Shown in pieces: positions 22,698-33,190 of a stretch of 64,000 nucleotides of DNA. The notes under the pieces are model-generated. The model was given only the letters and a program-made list of their open reading frames with translations. It was not told the DNA's origin and made no database searches. The translations under genes were made by a program, and so were the position numbers. The DNA is taken from NCBI GenBank assembly GCA_004340125.1, contig SLUK01000002.1, forward strand, positions 186,001 to 250,000, in the 5' to 3' direction. Within the stretch, counting starts at the first letter, position 1, and every line of letters starts with the position of its first letter. This DNA comes from Harryflintia acetispora (GTDB taxonomy: Bacteria; Bacillota; Clostridia; Oscillospirales; Ruminococcaceae).

Positions 22698-23997
22698 AAT
22701 GCCGTTCAGAAGGCAGCTCCACCACGAAGGTGGCGCCGCCGCCCGGAGTATCCCGCACAAAGATATGGCCTCTGTGCAGCTCGACGATTTCTTTCGCGAT
22801 CGAGAGTCCCAAACCGTAGTGCTCCTTGTTCGAGCGGGAGCTTTCGACCCGGTAAAAGCGCTCGAAGATATGCGCCTTGTGCTCGTCCGGGATTCCGTTT
22901 CCGGTGTCCGAAACCAGGATTTGCAAAGCGTTGTGGGGTACCTTGACGCATAGAGTGATCCTGCCGCCTCTGGGGGTATAGCACAGCGCGTTGTCCAGCA
23001 GCACCGAGAGCACCTGCCCCAGGCGCTGCCGGTCCCCCTGGATTTTGGGCAGCGGCTCTTCGTCCTCCAGGAGCAGCCGCAGCGAGATTCCCCGCTCGGC
23101 GGCCAGACTCTCATAGAGCTCGCAGGTGTCCAGCAGCAGGGTTTCGACCTCCAGCGGCTGAAAGCTCACACTCCAGGTCTTGGCATCCCGGCCGGCCAAA
23201 AGCAGCAGGTCGTCCACCAGCCGGGACATCCTGCGGCATTCGGTCCCGATGGCGGCGGCGAAGCGCTTCGCCTGCTCGGGCGCGGCCTTCGGGATGGCCG
23301 AGGCGCTGGTGCCGATCACGGCAAGCGGGCTGCGCAGCTCATGCGAGGCGGCGGCGATGAAGCGGGTCTGGCGCACCCGGCTCTCCTCCACCGGGCGCAG
23401 GGCCCGGCCGGTGAACCACCAGCTGAAAAGGGCGAGCAGCAAGGTTCCCATCAGCACCAATGCGGCGAAGAGCTCCAGCCGGCAGATCCCTTGGAGATAG
23501 GGGAGGCGCATATCTTTGAGCACGATGAGGTTGAGCCAGCCCATCGGGGTGGAGGTGGCCGCAGCGGCTCCGAGATAGGGCTCGCCCGCCTCTCCTGACA
23601 GCGAGAAGGTGACGACGTCCGCCTCGATGGTCGAGGAGGGCGGCTCTGACCAGTGAAACCCCTTTGCCGCGGCTGCCTCCTTGCCGAGCGCGATCAGCTG
23701 CGCGCGGTCGGTGGAGGTGGGGTAGCTGCCCTCGAAGCGCAGGGGGGAGCCCTTGTCCTCGATATGGATGAGCAGACGGTTTCCGTTTTCGGTCTGCGCC
23801 AGCCAGGAGCGGTCGATCACCGACTGGAACTGCAGATGGTACAGGATGGAGTTGAGGTCGCTGCGCAGTGCGACGGCGTCGCTCTCCTCCTGCTGGCGCT
23901 GGGCGATATAGAGCACTCCGGCCGCCATCGAGGTCAGAATGACGGCTGTAATCAGGGTGCACAGCAGGGTCAGGCGCAAATGCAGCTTTTTAAACAT
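22696..23997 (-). CDS. Two-component sensor histidine kinase
   Basis: 433 residues. TM1 about 9-32, extracellular region of about 130 residues (33-165), TM2 about 168-188, HAMP-like linker, then HisKA with the phosphoacceptor in ASHELRSPLAV, and HATPase with N box DNALCYT, G1 DTGNGIP and G2 YGLGLSIA. The sensor region has no domain I can name. The partner regulator gene overlaps it by eight bases upstream. The pair is transcribed divergently from the transporter cluster at 24857-31379 and probably regulates it. Start ATG 23997 (MFKKLHLRL). Confidence 0.93.
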   Translation of the reverse strand: MFKKLHLRLTLLCTLITAVILTSMAAGVLYIAQRQQEESDAVALRSDLNSILYHLQFQSVIDRSWLAQTENGNRLLIHIEDKGSPLRFEGSYPTSTDRAQLIALGKEAAAAKGFHWSEPPSSTIEADVVTFSLSGEAGEPYLGAAAATSTPMGWLNLIVLKDMRLPYLQGICRLELFAALVLMGTLLLALFSWWFTGRALRPVEESRVRQTRFIAAASHELRSPLAVIGTSASAIPKAAPEQAKRFAAAIGTECRRMSRLVDDLLLLAGRDAKTWSVSFQPLEVETLLLDTCELYESLAAERGISLRLLLEDEEPLPKIQGDRQRLGQVLSVLLDNALCYTPRGGRITLCVKVPHNALQILVSDTGNGIPDEHKAHIFERFYRVESSRSNKEHYGLGLSIAKEIVELHRGHIFVRDTPGGGATFVVELPSERH

Positions 23998-24670
23998 CGC
24001 TCTTCTCCAGCCGGTAGCCGGTGCCGCGCACCGTCTTGATCTGCAAGGCGCTGCCGACCGCGCGCAGCCTGCGCCGCAAAAAGTGGATGTAGTTGTCGAG
24101 GTTCCCGTCCTCCACCATGGCGTCCGGGCCCCATACGCGGGAGAGCAGGGTCTGCCGCGGGAGGGTCTGGCTGGGGTTTTTGAAGAACATTTCAAAAAGG
24201 TCCGCCTCCCGCTTGGAGAGGGAGCACTCCTTCCCGCCGCGCATGAGCTTCTTTTCCATCCCGTCGAAGGAGACGTCCCCGAAGCTCATAACCTGGCTGC
24301 TCTCCCAGGCGCGGGGCCGGCGGCCCATCGCCCGGATGCGCGCAAGCAGCTCCTCGATGGCGAAGGGCTTGACCAGATAGTCGTCTGCTCCCGCATCCAG
24401 CCCGTCCACCCGGTCCCCGATCCCGTCGAGCGCAGTCACCATCAGCACCGGGGTGGTGTTTCCCGCCCGGCGTGCCCGGCGCAGGATTTCGAGCCCGCCT
24501 AGGCGGGGGAGCATGCGGTCTAAAATTACCAGGTCGTACGCCCCTTCGAGTATGTAGCGCAGCCCGTCGTCCCCGTCGCTGCAAGCGTCCACGGTATAGC
24601 CCTCCTGCCGGAGCTGAAAGATGACCGCCTCACAGAGCGCTTCGTCATCCTCGATCATCAGGATTCGCAT
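23990..24670 (-). CDS. OmpR/PhoB family response regulator
   Basis: 226 residues: receiver domain (MRILMIEDDEALCEAV; phosphoacceptor Asp in LVILDRMLPRLGG; LVKPFA with the conserved Lys) and a C-terminal winged-helix DNA-binding domain (SLSKREADLFEMFFKNP, IKTVRGTGYRLE). It acts with the kinase that follows. Start ATG 24670 has GGAGG ten bases upstream. The 186-bp gap to the divergent gene at 24857 should contain both promoters; I see no clear consensus hexamers there, which would suit activator-dependent transcription. Confidence 0.94.
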   Translation of the reverse strand: MRILMIEDDEALCEAVIFQLRQEGYTVDACSDGDDGLRYILEGAYDLVILDRMLPRLGGLEILRRARRAGNTTPVLMVTALDGIGDRVDGLDAGADDYLVKPFAIEELLARIRAMGRRPRAWESSQVMSFGDVSFDGMEKKLMRGGKECSLSKREADLFEMFFKNPSQTLPRQTLLSRVWGPDAMVEDGNLDNYIHFLRRRLRAVGSALQIKTVRGTGYRLEKSDV

Positions 24671-24856
24671 GGCGCTTATCCTCCTTTGTCTGTTCTGATC
24701 CTTACTCTACCACCCTTTCCTCTAACCTTCCTTGAAAAAAGACACGTTGAACGGCTTTTCAATATCGAGACGATTGAGCCTTTGGAGAAAATTTAGAGAT
24801 TGGGATGATACCATGTGTTCCAGAGTACATCATAACATTTTTTTGGAGGAAACGGC

Positions 24857-27148
24857 ATGAAAAAGTTTGGAAAACGTCTGCTTGCGTTTCTGCTGGCCGG
24901 AAGTTTGGGGCTGCTCAGCGCCTGCTCCGGCTCGGATACGCCGGCGCAGTCGAGCTCTGGGGATGTCCCGAAGGCCGGGAATACCGCGATGGGCAGATAC
25001 ATAGAGGAAGAATACGCCTGGCCGCAGGAGGTCACCCGTTCGGCGGGCATGTTCCGTCTTTCGGACGGCTCGCTGAGAGTGCTGGGGAGCATTTTCGATC
25101 CCGGAACCTTCCACCCCTGGTATTTCTACAGCTCGAAGGACGGCGGGAAGAGCTGGCAGAAGGAGGAGGAAAGCCCGCTTTCCAACCTTGACAGCGACGC
25201 CTTTATCCAGGCGGCAACCTATGACAGAGAGGGAAATTTCTATTTTACCTACACCGTCTACTCCCAGGAGTTCCAGGATATTCTCAACGAAGCGATGAGC
25301 ACCGGCGAGATTCCCGAGGATTTGACCTATCCGCCGGACCACCATATGAAGGTCGCGCCCGACGGCACGATGACCGAGCTTTCTATCGAGATGGACAAGG
25401 ACAGTATGGGGCGCGATGCCTTCACCGGCTATCAGATCGCGGACAATGGCGACATGGTGGTGGAGAATTACGGCACCCTCGCATCCTATGACCTGGCAAG
25501 CGGGAAGAAGAAAAATTCCTTTGTCCCCCAAAACGGAGTGGACGACTACCTGCTCATCGGTGGCACCGTCTATATCGTCAGCGGCAATGAGATCGTGCTG
25601 TACGATCTGGAGAGCGGGGAGGCCACCGGCGAGACCATCCCGATGGAAGGGTATTCCGGCGGCGGCGCGCTGAGTGTCGGGGAGGACCAGAAGTCGATCG
25701 TGCGGGCGGACAGCACCGGCATTTACCGCTATCTGCTCGACGGCAGCGTCTGGGAACAGATCGTCGAAGGCTCCCTCACCTCGCTGGGTATGCCTTCGGT
25801 CCATATCGGCAGTATCTTCGAGATGGAAAACGGGGACTTCCTGGTGCGCTCCTCCGGGGACGACGGCTACCAGCTGCTCCATTATACCTTCTCGGCCGAC
25901 ACCCCCGCGGTGCCCACCGAGGAGATGAACGTCTATTCCCTCAGCGACAGCAGCACCCTGCGCCAGGCCATCGGGCTTTATCAGCGTGAGCACCCGGAGC
26001 TTCGGATCAACTTTACCGTCGCGCTCGATCCGGACACCGCCATCACCGCCTCGGACGCCATCCGCTCGCTGAACACCGAACTGCTCGCGGGCAAGGGCCC
26101 CGACCTGCTGGTACTCGACTCTCTGCCGATCGACAGCTATATCGAGAAGGGGGTCCTCAGCGACCTGTCCTCCGCCGTCTCGCCGCTGGCGCAGAGCGGC
26201 GAGCTGCTCGAAAACATTGCGAATACCTACAGTAAGGACGGCAAGCTCTTTGCCGTGCCTGCCCGCTTCGGGGTGCCCGAGCTCTGGGGCCCGAGCGAGC
26301 TGATCGACAGTGCGAAGGATCTAAGCAGCTTCGCCGATTGGGTCGTCGCCGAGCATGAGAGGAATCCGCAAGCGAGAGCGCTTATCCGCATGAAGCCCGA
26401 GCAGCTGATTTCCGACTTTTACTATACCTGCGCGCCGGCCTGGCGGGACGAGGACGGGAGCATCAAGGAAGCCGAGTTTGAGAAGTTTTTGACCGATATC
26501 AAGCGGATCGCCGACGCCGTGCAGGAGATCCCCGCCGACTATCCGTATCCCTTTGACGACGAGGGCACCAACTTCCTTTGGGGAGGGGTCTACTGGGCCA
26601 ATGGGCTGGTCAACACCGTGCTGGGCCTTTCCCAGACCACCGAAGACCTCGCCTCGCCCGATGCGGCGGCGACCTACCGCGGCGACGGAAAATTTGCCAT
26701 CCTGCCCGGGCAGGCGCAGAACGTCTATGTGCCGCAGACCTTGCTGGGGATCAACCAGAATTCCACCCAGCAGGAAAACGCTCTTGGGCTGATCGAGACC
26801 GTCCTTTCCTACGAAGTGCAGAAGAACGACTTCGAGGACGGCTACTGCCTGAATATCAAGGCGCTCGACGAAAGCGCGCTGACCCCGTATGAAGAAGGGG
26901 ACGACGGGATGCAGGCCCCGCTTTACATCGATGGGGAAGAGAAAATTTTCCAGATTATCTGGCCGAGCGACGAGACGATGGCCGGGATCATGGAGAAGAT
27001 CAAGGGCCTTTCCACCCCCTCCACGGCCGATCCGGTGCTGCTGCAGATGATCCTGGATGAGACAAAGGATTTCTTTGCCGGCGCCAAGACGGCCGGGGAG
27101 GCCACCGCAGCCCTGGTGCAGCGCACCCAGGCTTATCTGGCGGAGTAA
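24857..27148 (+). CDS. Lipoprotein fusing a propeller-like N-terminal region to a family 1 solute-binding domain
   Basis: 763 residues, much longer than usual binding proteins (about 420-450). After a lipobox (LLSAC) residues about 45-350 are beta-rich, with an Asp-box SSKDGGKSW and repeated blade-like segments (TYDREGNFYFTYTV, YQIADNGDMVVENYGT, VYIVSGNEIVLYDLESGE). From about residue 370 a type 1 extracellular solute-binding domain follows (SSTLRQAIGLYQREHPELRI, LLAGKGPDLLVLDSLPIDSY, GLIETVLSYEV). The ligand is unknown; the two permeases downstream are of the carbohydrate type. Start ATG 24857 has TGGAGGAAA upstream. First gene of a five-gene cluster lacking an ATPase. Confidence 0.85.
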   Translation: MKKFGKRLLAFLLAGSLGLLSACSGSDTPAQSSSGDVPKAGNTAMGRYIEEEYAWPQEVTRSAGMFRLSDGSLRVLGSIFDPGTFHPWYFYSSKDGGKSWQKEEESPLSNLDSDAFIQAATYDREGNFYFTYTVYSQEFQDILNEAMSTGEIPEDLTYPPDHHMKVAPDGTMTELSIEMDKDSMGRDAFTGYQIADNGDMVVENYGTLASYDLASGKKKNSFVPQNGVDDYLLIGGTVYIVSGNEIVLYDLESGEATGETIPMEGYSGGGALSVGEDQKSIVRADSTGIYRYLLDGSVWEQIVEGSLTSLGMPSVHIGSIFEMENGDFLVRSSGDDGYQLLHYTFSADTPAVPTEEMNVYSLSDSSTLRQAIGLYQREHPELRINFTVALDPDTAITASDAIRSLNTELLAGKGPDLLVLDSLPIDSYIEKGVLSDLSSAVSPLAQSGELLENIANTYSKDGKLFAVPARFGVPELWGPSELIDSAKDLSSFADWVVAEHERNPQARALIRMKPEQLISDFYYTCAPAWRDEDGSIKEAEFEKFLTDIKRIADAVQEIPADYPYPFDDEGTNFLWGGVYWANGLVNTVLGLSQTTEDLASPDAAATYRGDGKFAILPGQAQNVYVPQTLLGINQNSTQQENALGLIETVLSYEVQKNDFEDGYCLNIKALDESALTPYEEGDDGMQAPLYIDGEEKIFQIIWPSDETMAGIMEKIKGLSTPSTADPVLLQMILDETKDFFAGAKTAGEATAALVQRTQAYLAE

Positions 27149-27234
27149 GAAAGCAAAATTAATTATGAGCGAGGCAGCCGTCCGTCCATCGGGGCGGGCG
27201 GCTACCTTGCGAAAACAGGGAAGGGAGGAGCGCC

Positions 27235-28098
27235 ATGCTTGGCAGCAAAAGAAGCGGCAGGAGGAAATGGACCTGGTTTTGGTTCGTGCTGCCAAGCCTT
27301 TTGGGAGTGGCATGGTTCGTCCTCCTTCCGTTCACGGACGTGGTGCGCCGTTCCTTTTCACAGACCATGAACGGCGTATTCGTCGGGCTGCAAAACTACG
27401 ATACCGTACTGCACAACGGGGCGTTCTTACAGGCGGGCGGCAACACAGTGCGCTTTGTGCTGATCTGTATCCCCGCCCTGATCGTCCTCTCGCTGCTCGT
27501 CGCGCTGGCGCTTTACGGCCACCCGCAGCAGGCGGGGGTCTTTAAGACCACCTTTTTGATCCCGATGGCGATCCCGGTCGCCTCGGTGGTGCTGCTCTGG
27601 AAGGTGCTGTTTCATCAAAACGGCCTGCTCAGCGCCTTCCTCGACGGGCTGGGGCTGCAGGGGATGGACTGGATGAAGACCGGGTTTTCCTTCTGGGTGC
27701 TGGTGGTCAGCTATATCTGGAAAAACCTCGGCTACGACATGATCCTCTGGCTGGCCGGGCTGTCGGGGATTTCCCCCAGCCTTTATGAGGCCGCGGCAGT
27801 GGATGGAGCTGGAAAGCTAAAATGCTTTACAGCGATAACCTTGCCCAATCTGCTTCCGACCCTTTACACCATCACGGTGCTTTCCTTTCTCAATTCCTTT
27901 AAGGTATTCCGCGAGGCCTACCTGGTGGCGGGGGACTATCCGCACAGCAGCATGTATCTGCTGCAGCATCTCTTCAACAACTGGTTCGCTGACCTAGACA
28001 TGGATAAGCTGTGTGCGGCGGCGGTGCTGGTGGGACTGATCATCTTTGGGCTGATCCTGCTGCTGCGCCGCGCCTGGGAGGGGGAGGGCGAGCTGTGA
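27235..28098 (+). CDS. Carbohydrate-type ABC permease (MalF/UgpA-like)
   Basis: 287-residue membrane protein with six predicted helices and the EAA loop YEAAAVDGAGKLKCFTAITL near residue 180. The N-terminal WFWFVLPSLLGVAWFVLLPF helix is typical of the MalF branch. It pairs with the MalG-like permease that overlaps it by four bases (GTGA). Start ATG 27235 follows GGGAGGAG. A GC-rich stem in the 86-bp gap before it may lower its expression relative to the binding protein. Confidence 0.92.
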   Translation: MLGSKRSGRRKWTWFWFVLPSLLGVAWFVLLPFTDVVRRSFSQTMNGVFVGLQNYDTVLHNGAFLQAGGNTVRFVLICIPALIVLSLLVALALYGHPQQAGVFKTTFLIPMAIPVASVVLLWKVLFHQNGLLSAFLDGLGLQGMDWMKTGFSFWVLVVSYIWKNLGYDMILWLAGLSGISPSLYEAAAVDGAGKLKCFTAITLPNLLPTLYTITVLSFLNSFKVFREAYLVAGDYPHSSMYLLQHLFNNWFADLDMDKLCAAAVLVGLIIFGLILLLRRAWEGEGEL

Positions 28099-28943
28099 AA
28101 ACGCTCAGAAAGGCGCTGGCGCTGCTTTTTCCCACCCTGCTTTCCCTCACGGTCTGGCTGCCGATCCTGCTGATCGTGGGCGGCTCCTTCATGGGGGTGG
28201 CCGAGCTGCTCGAGGATTTGGGGCCGGTGCTCGCCGGAGAAGAGGGGTTCGCCCGCTGGAGCCTGCTGCCCCAGTACCCGACCCTGCGGCCCTATGTCGA
28301 GCTGCTGCTCGACTCGCCCCAATTTTTTGTGATGTTCTGGAATTCGGTCAAGCTGGCGGGCGGCATCCTGCTCGGACAACTGCTGGTGGGCGCGCCCGCC
28401 GCCTGGGGCTTTGCGAGGTGGAAGGGGAAGCTGCAAAACCTGCTCTTCACCGTCTACATCGTGCTCATGCTCATGCCCTTCCAGGTGACGATGGTTTCAA
28501 ATTACCTGGTACTGGACGGCCTGAGCCTCCTGGATACCCATCTGGGGATCATCCTGCCGGCGGCCTTTTCCACCTTTCCGGTTTTTATCATGTACCGCTT
28601 TTTCTGCGGGATACCGGGCGCGGTGCTCGAGTCGGCATCGCTCGACGGGGCCAACGAGCTGCAGGTATTCCTATACATCGGGGTCCCTTTGGGCGGGGCG
28701 GGGATCATGTCGGCGATGGTGCTCGGCTTTCTGGAGTACTGGAACATGATCGAGCAGCCGCTGACCTTCCTGCATGAGCGTACCCTCTGGCCGCTCTCCC
28801 TTTTCCTGCCCACCATCGTGGCGGACAAGGCGGGGCTGTCCCTGGCGGCCTCGGTGATCACCCTGCTGCCGGCCATCCTCATATTCATGCTCGGCCAGCG
28901 CTATCTGGAGGCCGGGATTAAGGCCGCGGGGCTAAAGGAGTAG
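28095..28943 (+). CDS. Carbohydrate-type ABC permease (MalG/UgpE-like)
   Basis: 282-residue membrane protein with six predicted helices; EAA loop LESASLDGANELQVFLYIGV near residue 180, and the family's NSVKLAGGILLGQLLVGAPA region upstream of it. GTG 28095 is the start (GTGA overlap with the preceding stop). Together with the MalF-like partner it forms a heterodimeric channel that needs an ATPase encoded elsewhere, perhaps a shared MsmK/UgpC-type protein. Confidence 0.92.
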   Translation: MKTLRKALALLFPTLLSLTVWLPILLIVGGSFMGVAELLEDLGPVLAGEEGFARWSLLPQYPTLRPYVELLLDSPQFFVMFWNSVKLAGGILLGQLLVGAPAAWGFARWKGKLQNLLFTVYIVLMLMPFQVTMVSNYLVLDGLSLLDTHLGIILPAAFSTFPVFIMYRFFCGIPGAVLESASLDGANELQVFLYIGVPLGGAGIMSAMVLGFLEYWNMIEQPLTFLHERTLWPLSLFLPTIVADKAGLSLAASVITLLPAILIFMLGQRYLEAGIKAAGLKE

Positions 28944-28950
28944 GAGCAAG

Positions 28951-30354
28951 ATGAAATTTCGGGAACTGATAAAGTATCAATTGGATACGGGGAAGCCGCT
29001 CTCCCGCCAGCAAAAACTGGTGCGGCTGCTGCTCGGCTTTCTCCTGCTTATGCTGCTGCTGACCCTCCTGTCCCGGGCGGCGGATTCCCTGACGGTGGCG
29101 CGGGTGACGACCGAGCGACCCAAAAACGCCGCCATTGAGCACCAGGTGCGCAAGGACGGAATCTTAGGCGCCAACCATGAGTCGGCCGCGGTGGCAGTGG
29201 GAGGAATCCTGGTACGAAGCGTGGAGGTACACCTTGGGAGCCTGGTCAAGGAAGGGGACCTGCTCTTTACCCTGGACACCGCCGACGTGCAGCGCCAGCT
29301 GGCCGAAAAACGGCTGGAGCGGCAGAAATACCAGCTTCAGCTGGCGGCGGCTCAGCGTGCGCAGCAGAAGGAGGAAACGGCCGCCGAGCGCGCGCAGGAG
29401 CGCGCCGAGGAGGACTATGAATACGCCCTGGAAAAGGCGCAGTCCGAGATGCGCCGAGCGAAAAGCGACTGGAAAGACGCTGAGGACCGGGTCGATGAAT
29501 TCTGGGACGACCACGACAGGGACGATGACGACGACTGGTCCATCGGCTCCTCCCGCAGCGAGCTGGACACCCTCGAGGAGCGCGCCAAGGAAAAGAAGCG
29601 CGCTTATAACGACGCCCTGCGCGCGCGGGACGAGGCGGTCCTGGCGGCCAAGCGGGCCATCGAGGACGCCGCGCTCACCGACCCGGAGGGGGCTGAGGCG
29701 CAGGTGCTCGCGCTAGACATCCAGCTTCTGGATTTACAGATCGCCGATTTGCAGACCGTACTTGCCCAGGAAGGGCAGGTGCTCAGCGAGCTCGACGGGG
29801 TGGTGACCGAGCTCGGGATCAGCACCGGGAAAAAGACCACCGGGGAAGCGAGCGTCGTCATCGCCGAGAGTTCACAGGGCTGGCGGCTGGGCGTGACGCT
29901 GGACAGCGACGAAGCCAAATACGCCGCGCGCGGGGACCGGGTGTCGGTTTTCCTGCCCGGCAAGCAAAAGGAGATACAGAGCGTCATCGAGACCATTGCC
30001 CCCTCCTCGCAGGAGCCGGGCGCGGTGGAGGTGGTCGCCCTGGTGCCCGAGGGGGAGCTTGGGCAGTCGGCAACCATGCAGATCAGCAAGAAGGGGGACA
30101 ATTACCCGGTCTGCGTGCCCATCGGGGCGCTGCACGGCGCCGAGGGCGACCAATACGTGCTGCGCCTCACGGAAAGCGAAACCGTGCTTGGCCGGGTCAA
30201 GACGGCCGAACGGGTGAGCGTCACGCTGGAGGACAGCAATGATACCCGCGCAGCCGTCAGCGGCGCGCTGAGCGGCCAGGACGAGATCATCGTCTCCTCC
30301 AGCAAGAGCATCTATGACGGGGACCGTGTGCGCTTAGAGGAGCCGCAGCCATGA
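28951..30354 (+). CDS. HlyD/MacA-like membrane fusion (adaptor) protein
   Basis: 467 residues: one N-terminal membrane helix (about 24-45), a lipoyl-type half domain (GGILVRSVEVHLGSLVKEGD, about 85-105), a long charged coiled coil (about 113-235, interrupted by the very acidic DDHDRDDDDDW), the second lipoyl half and beta-barrel (about 265-390), then a membrane-proximal domain. Such adaptors couple MacB-type or other exporters to the outside in Firmicutes. It starts seven bases after the MalG-like gene and overlaps the next gene by ATGA. An exporter adaptor following importer permeases is unusual. Confidence 0.85.
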   Translation: MKFRELIKYQLDTGKPLSRQQKLVRLLLGFLLLMLLLTLLSRAADSLTVARVTTERPKNAAIEHQVRKDGILGANHESAAVAVGGILVRSVEVHLGSLVKEGDLLFTLDTADVQRQLAEKRLERQKYQLQLAAAQRAQQKEETAAERAQERAEEDYEYALEKAQSEMRRAKSDWKDAEDRVDEFWDDHDRDDDDDWSIGSSRSELDTLEERAKEKKRAYNDALRARDEAVLAAKRAIEDAALTDPEGAEAQVLALDIQLLDLQIADLQTVLAQEGQVLSELDGVVTELGISTGKKTTGEASVVIAESSQGWRLGVTLDSDEAKYAARGDRVSVFLPGKQKEIQSVIETIAPSSQEPGAVEVVALVPEGELGQSATMQISKKGDNYPVCVPIGALHGAEGDQYVLRLTESETVLGRVKTAERVSVTLEDSNDTRAAVSGALSGQDEIIVSSSKSIYDGDRVRLEEPQP

Positions 30355-31379
30355 GCGGGCGGATAAAAGAGCTCTGCCTTGGCACGCTGCTGCTTCTTTC
30401 CTTGGCGGCGGGCTGGCTCATCACCCTGCAAAGCGTCGGGCGGCTGGAACGCGTGCCCGCCACCGTACAGCTGCGTTATCGGGAGGAGGCCTTTTCTCCC
30501 CGGGAGCTTGACGAGATCGCCGGGAGCGAGGCGCAACAGGGGAGCGGTGCCCTGCCCCTGACGGCCTTTGGGCAGCAGGAGCAAAAGAAGGTGTCCACAG
30601 AGGCGCCTGTGCGGGAGGCGCAGCTGACATTGCTTTGGACCTGGGGCCGGATGGACCGGGCGATGTCCGCCCCCCTGCTGTCAGGGTATTACCCGGCCGC
30701 CGGGGGCGACGGGTGCGTGGTGGATGAGAGCGCGGCTTATCGACTTTGGGGCAGCCGCCAGGTGACGGGGGAAACCCTTCGCTACGATGGAAAGGACTAT
30801 ACCGTGCGTGGGGTGAGCGAGGCGGCGGGCGGGGTGGTGCTCCTCCCGGCCGCGGCGGAGCAGCGGGTACTCTCCACCCTGGCGCTGGAGCCGCCGCCCG
30901 GGAAGGACCGGCGCGCGGCGGCCGAGGAATTTCGGGTGCGCCATGCCCTCGAAGAGGCGGACGCAATCCTGCTGCTGGGCGGTTTTAACTCCCTGGGTCG
31001 GTTTTTGCTCTTTCTGCCGTTTTTGATCCTGGCGTGCGTGCTGCTCTGGCTGCTGCTGCAAGCCCTCTGGCGGTTGCGCCACACGCCCTTCCTCTTTGCG
31101 CTCGATCTTGGCGCCCTGGTCCTGATCCTGGTTCTGGCCTTCTGGCTTTCCGGGGTGCGGATCAGCTTTCCCCAGAGCATGGTGCCCACCCGCTGGTCGG
31201 ACTTCGAGTTTTGGCAGCGGCTCTTTTCCTCTTGGGGGGAGAGCCTTGTGGAGCTTTTGCGCAGTGAAAAGCTGATCCCCGACCTGCTCTACTGGAAGGA
31301 ATGGGGGAAGGCGGCCGGCGGCGCACTGCTCTCCTCCCTTGCCATGGTCCTGCTCATTAAAAGAAGAGCGGCCGGATGA
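30351..31379 (+). CDS. MacB/FtsX-like membrane protein without ATPase
   Basis: 342 residues. One N-terminal helix (about 9-28), an extracellular region of about 180 residues resembling the MacB periplasmic core (LSGYYPAAGGDGCVVDESAAYRLWG, LRYDGKDYTVRGVSE), then hydrophobic helices at about 213-240, 246-268 and 318-336. That is the topology of an FtsX/MacB permease, with an unusual 50-residue hydrophilic loop before the last helix. Homology is too weak by eye to be certain. With the HlyD-like protein upstream it would make a MacAB-like pair, but no MacB-type ATPase is present. The terminator overlaps its stop codon. Confidence 0.65.
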   Translation: MSGRIKELCLGTLLLLSLAAGWLITLQSVGRLERVPATVQLRYREEAFSPRELDEIAGSEAQQGSGALPLTAFGQQEQKKVSTEAPVREAQLTLLWTWGRMDRAMSAPLLSGYYPAAGGDGCVVDESAAYRLWGSRQVTGETLRYDGKDYTVRGVSEAAGGVVLLPAAAEQRVLSTLALEPPPGKDRRAAAEEFRVRHALEEADAILLLGGFNSLGRFLLFLPFLILACVLLWLLLQALWRLRHTPFLFALDLGALVLILVLAFWLSGVRISFPQSMVPTRWSDFEFWQRLFSSWGESLVELLRSEKLIPDLLYWKEWGKAAGGALLSSLAMVLLIKRRAAG

Positions 31380-31398
31380 TTGTAATCATCCGGCCGCT
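31367..31398. terminator. Terminator overlapping the end of the transporter cluster
   Basis: 15-bp perfect stem (31367-31381 with 31384-31398, arm AGCGGCCGGATGATT) and a 2-base centre; it includes the stop codon of the MacB-like gene and lies just before the stop of the convergent ABC-F gene. Confidence 0.8.
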
Positions 31399-31404
31399 TT
31401 AATG

Positions 31405-33189
<1,785 letters not shown>

Positions 33190-33190
33190 T

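Noticed and set aside
24671..24856. Direct-repeat binding sites for the response regulator (AGAG-containing motifs near 24790 and 24820)
   Set aside because: The similarity is only a few bases and not better than chance in this stretch.
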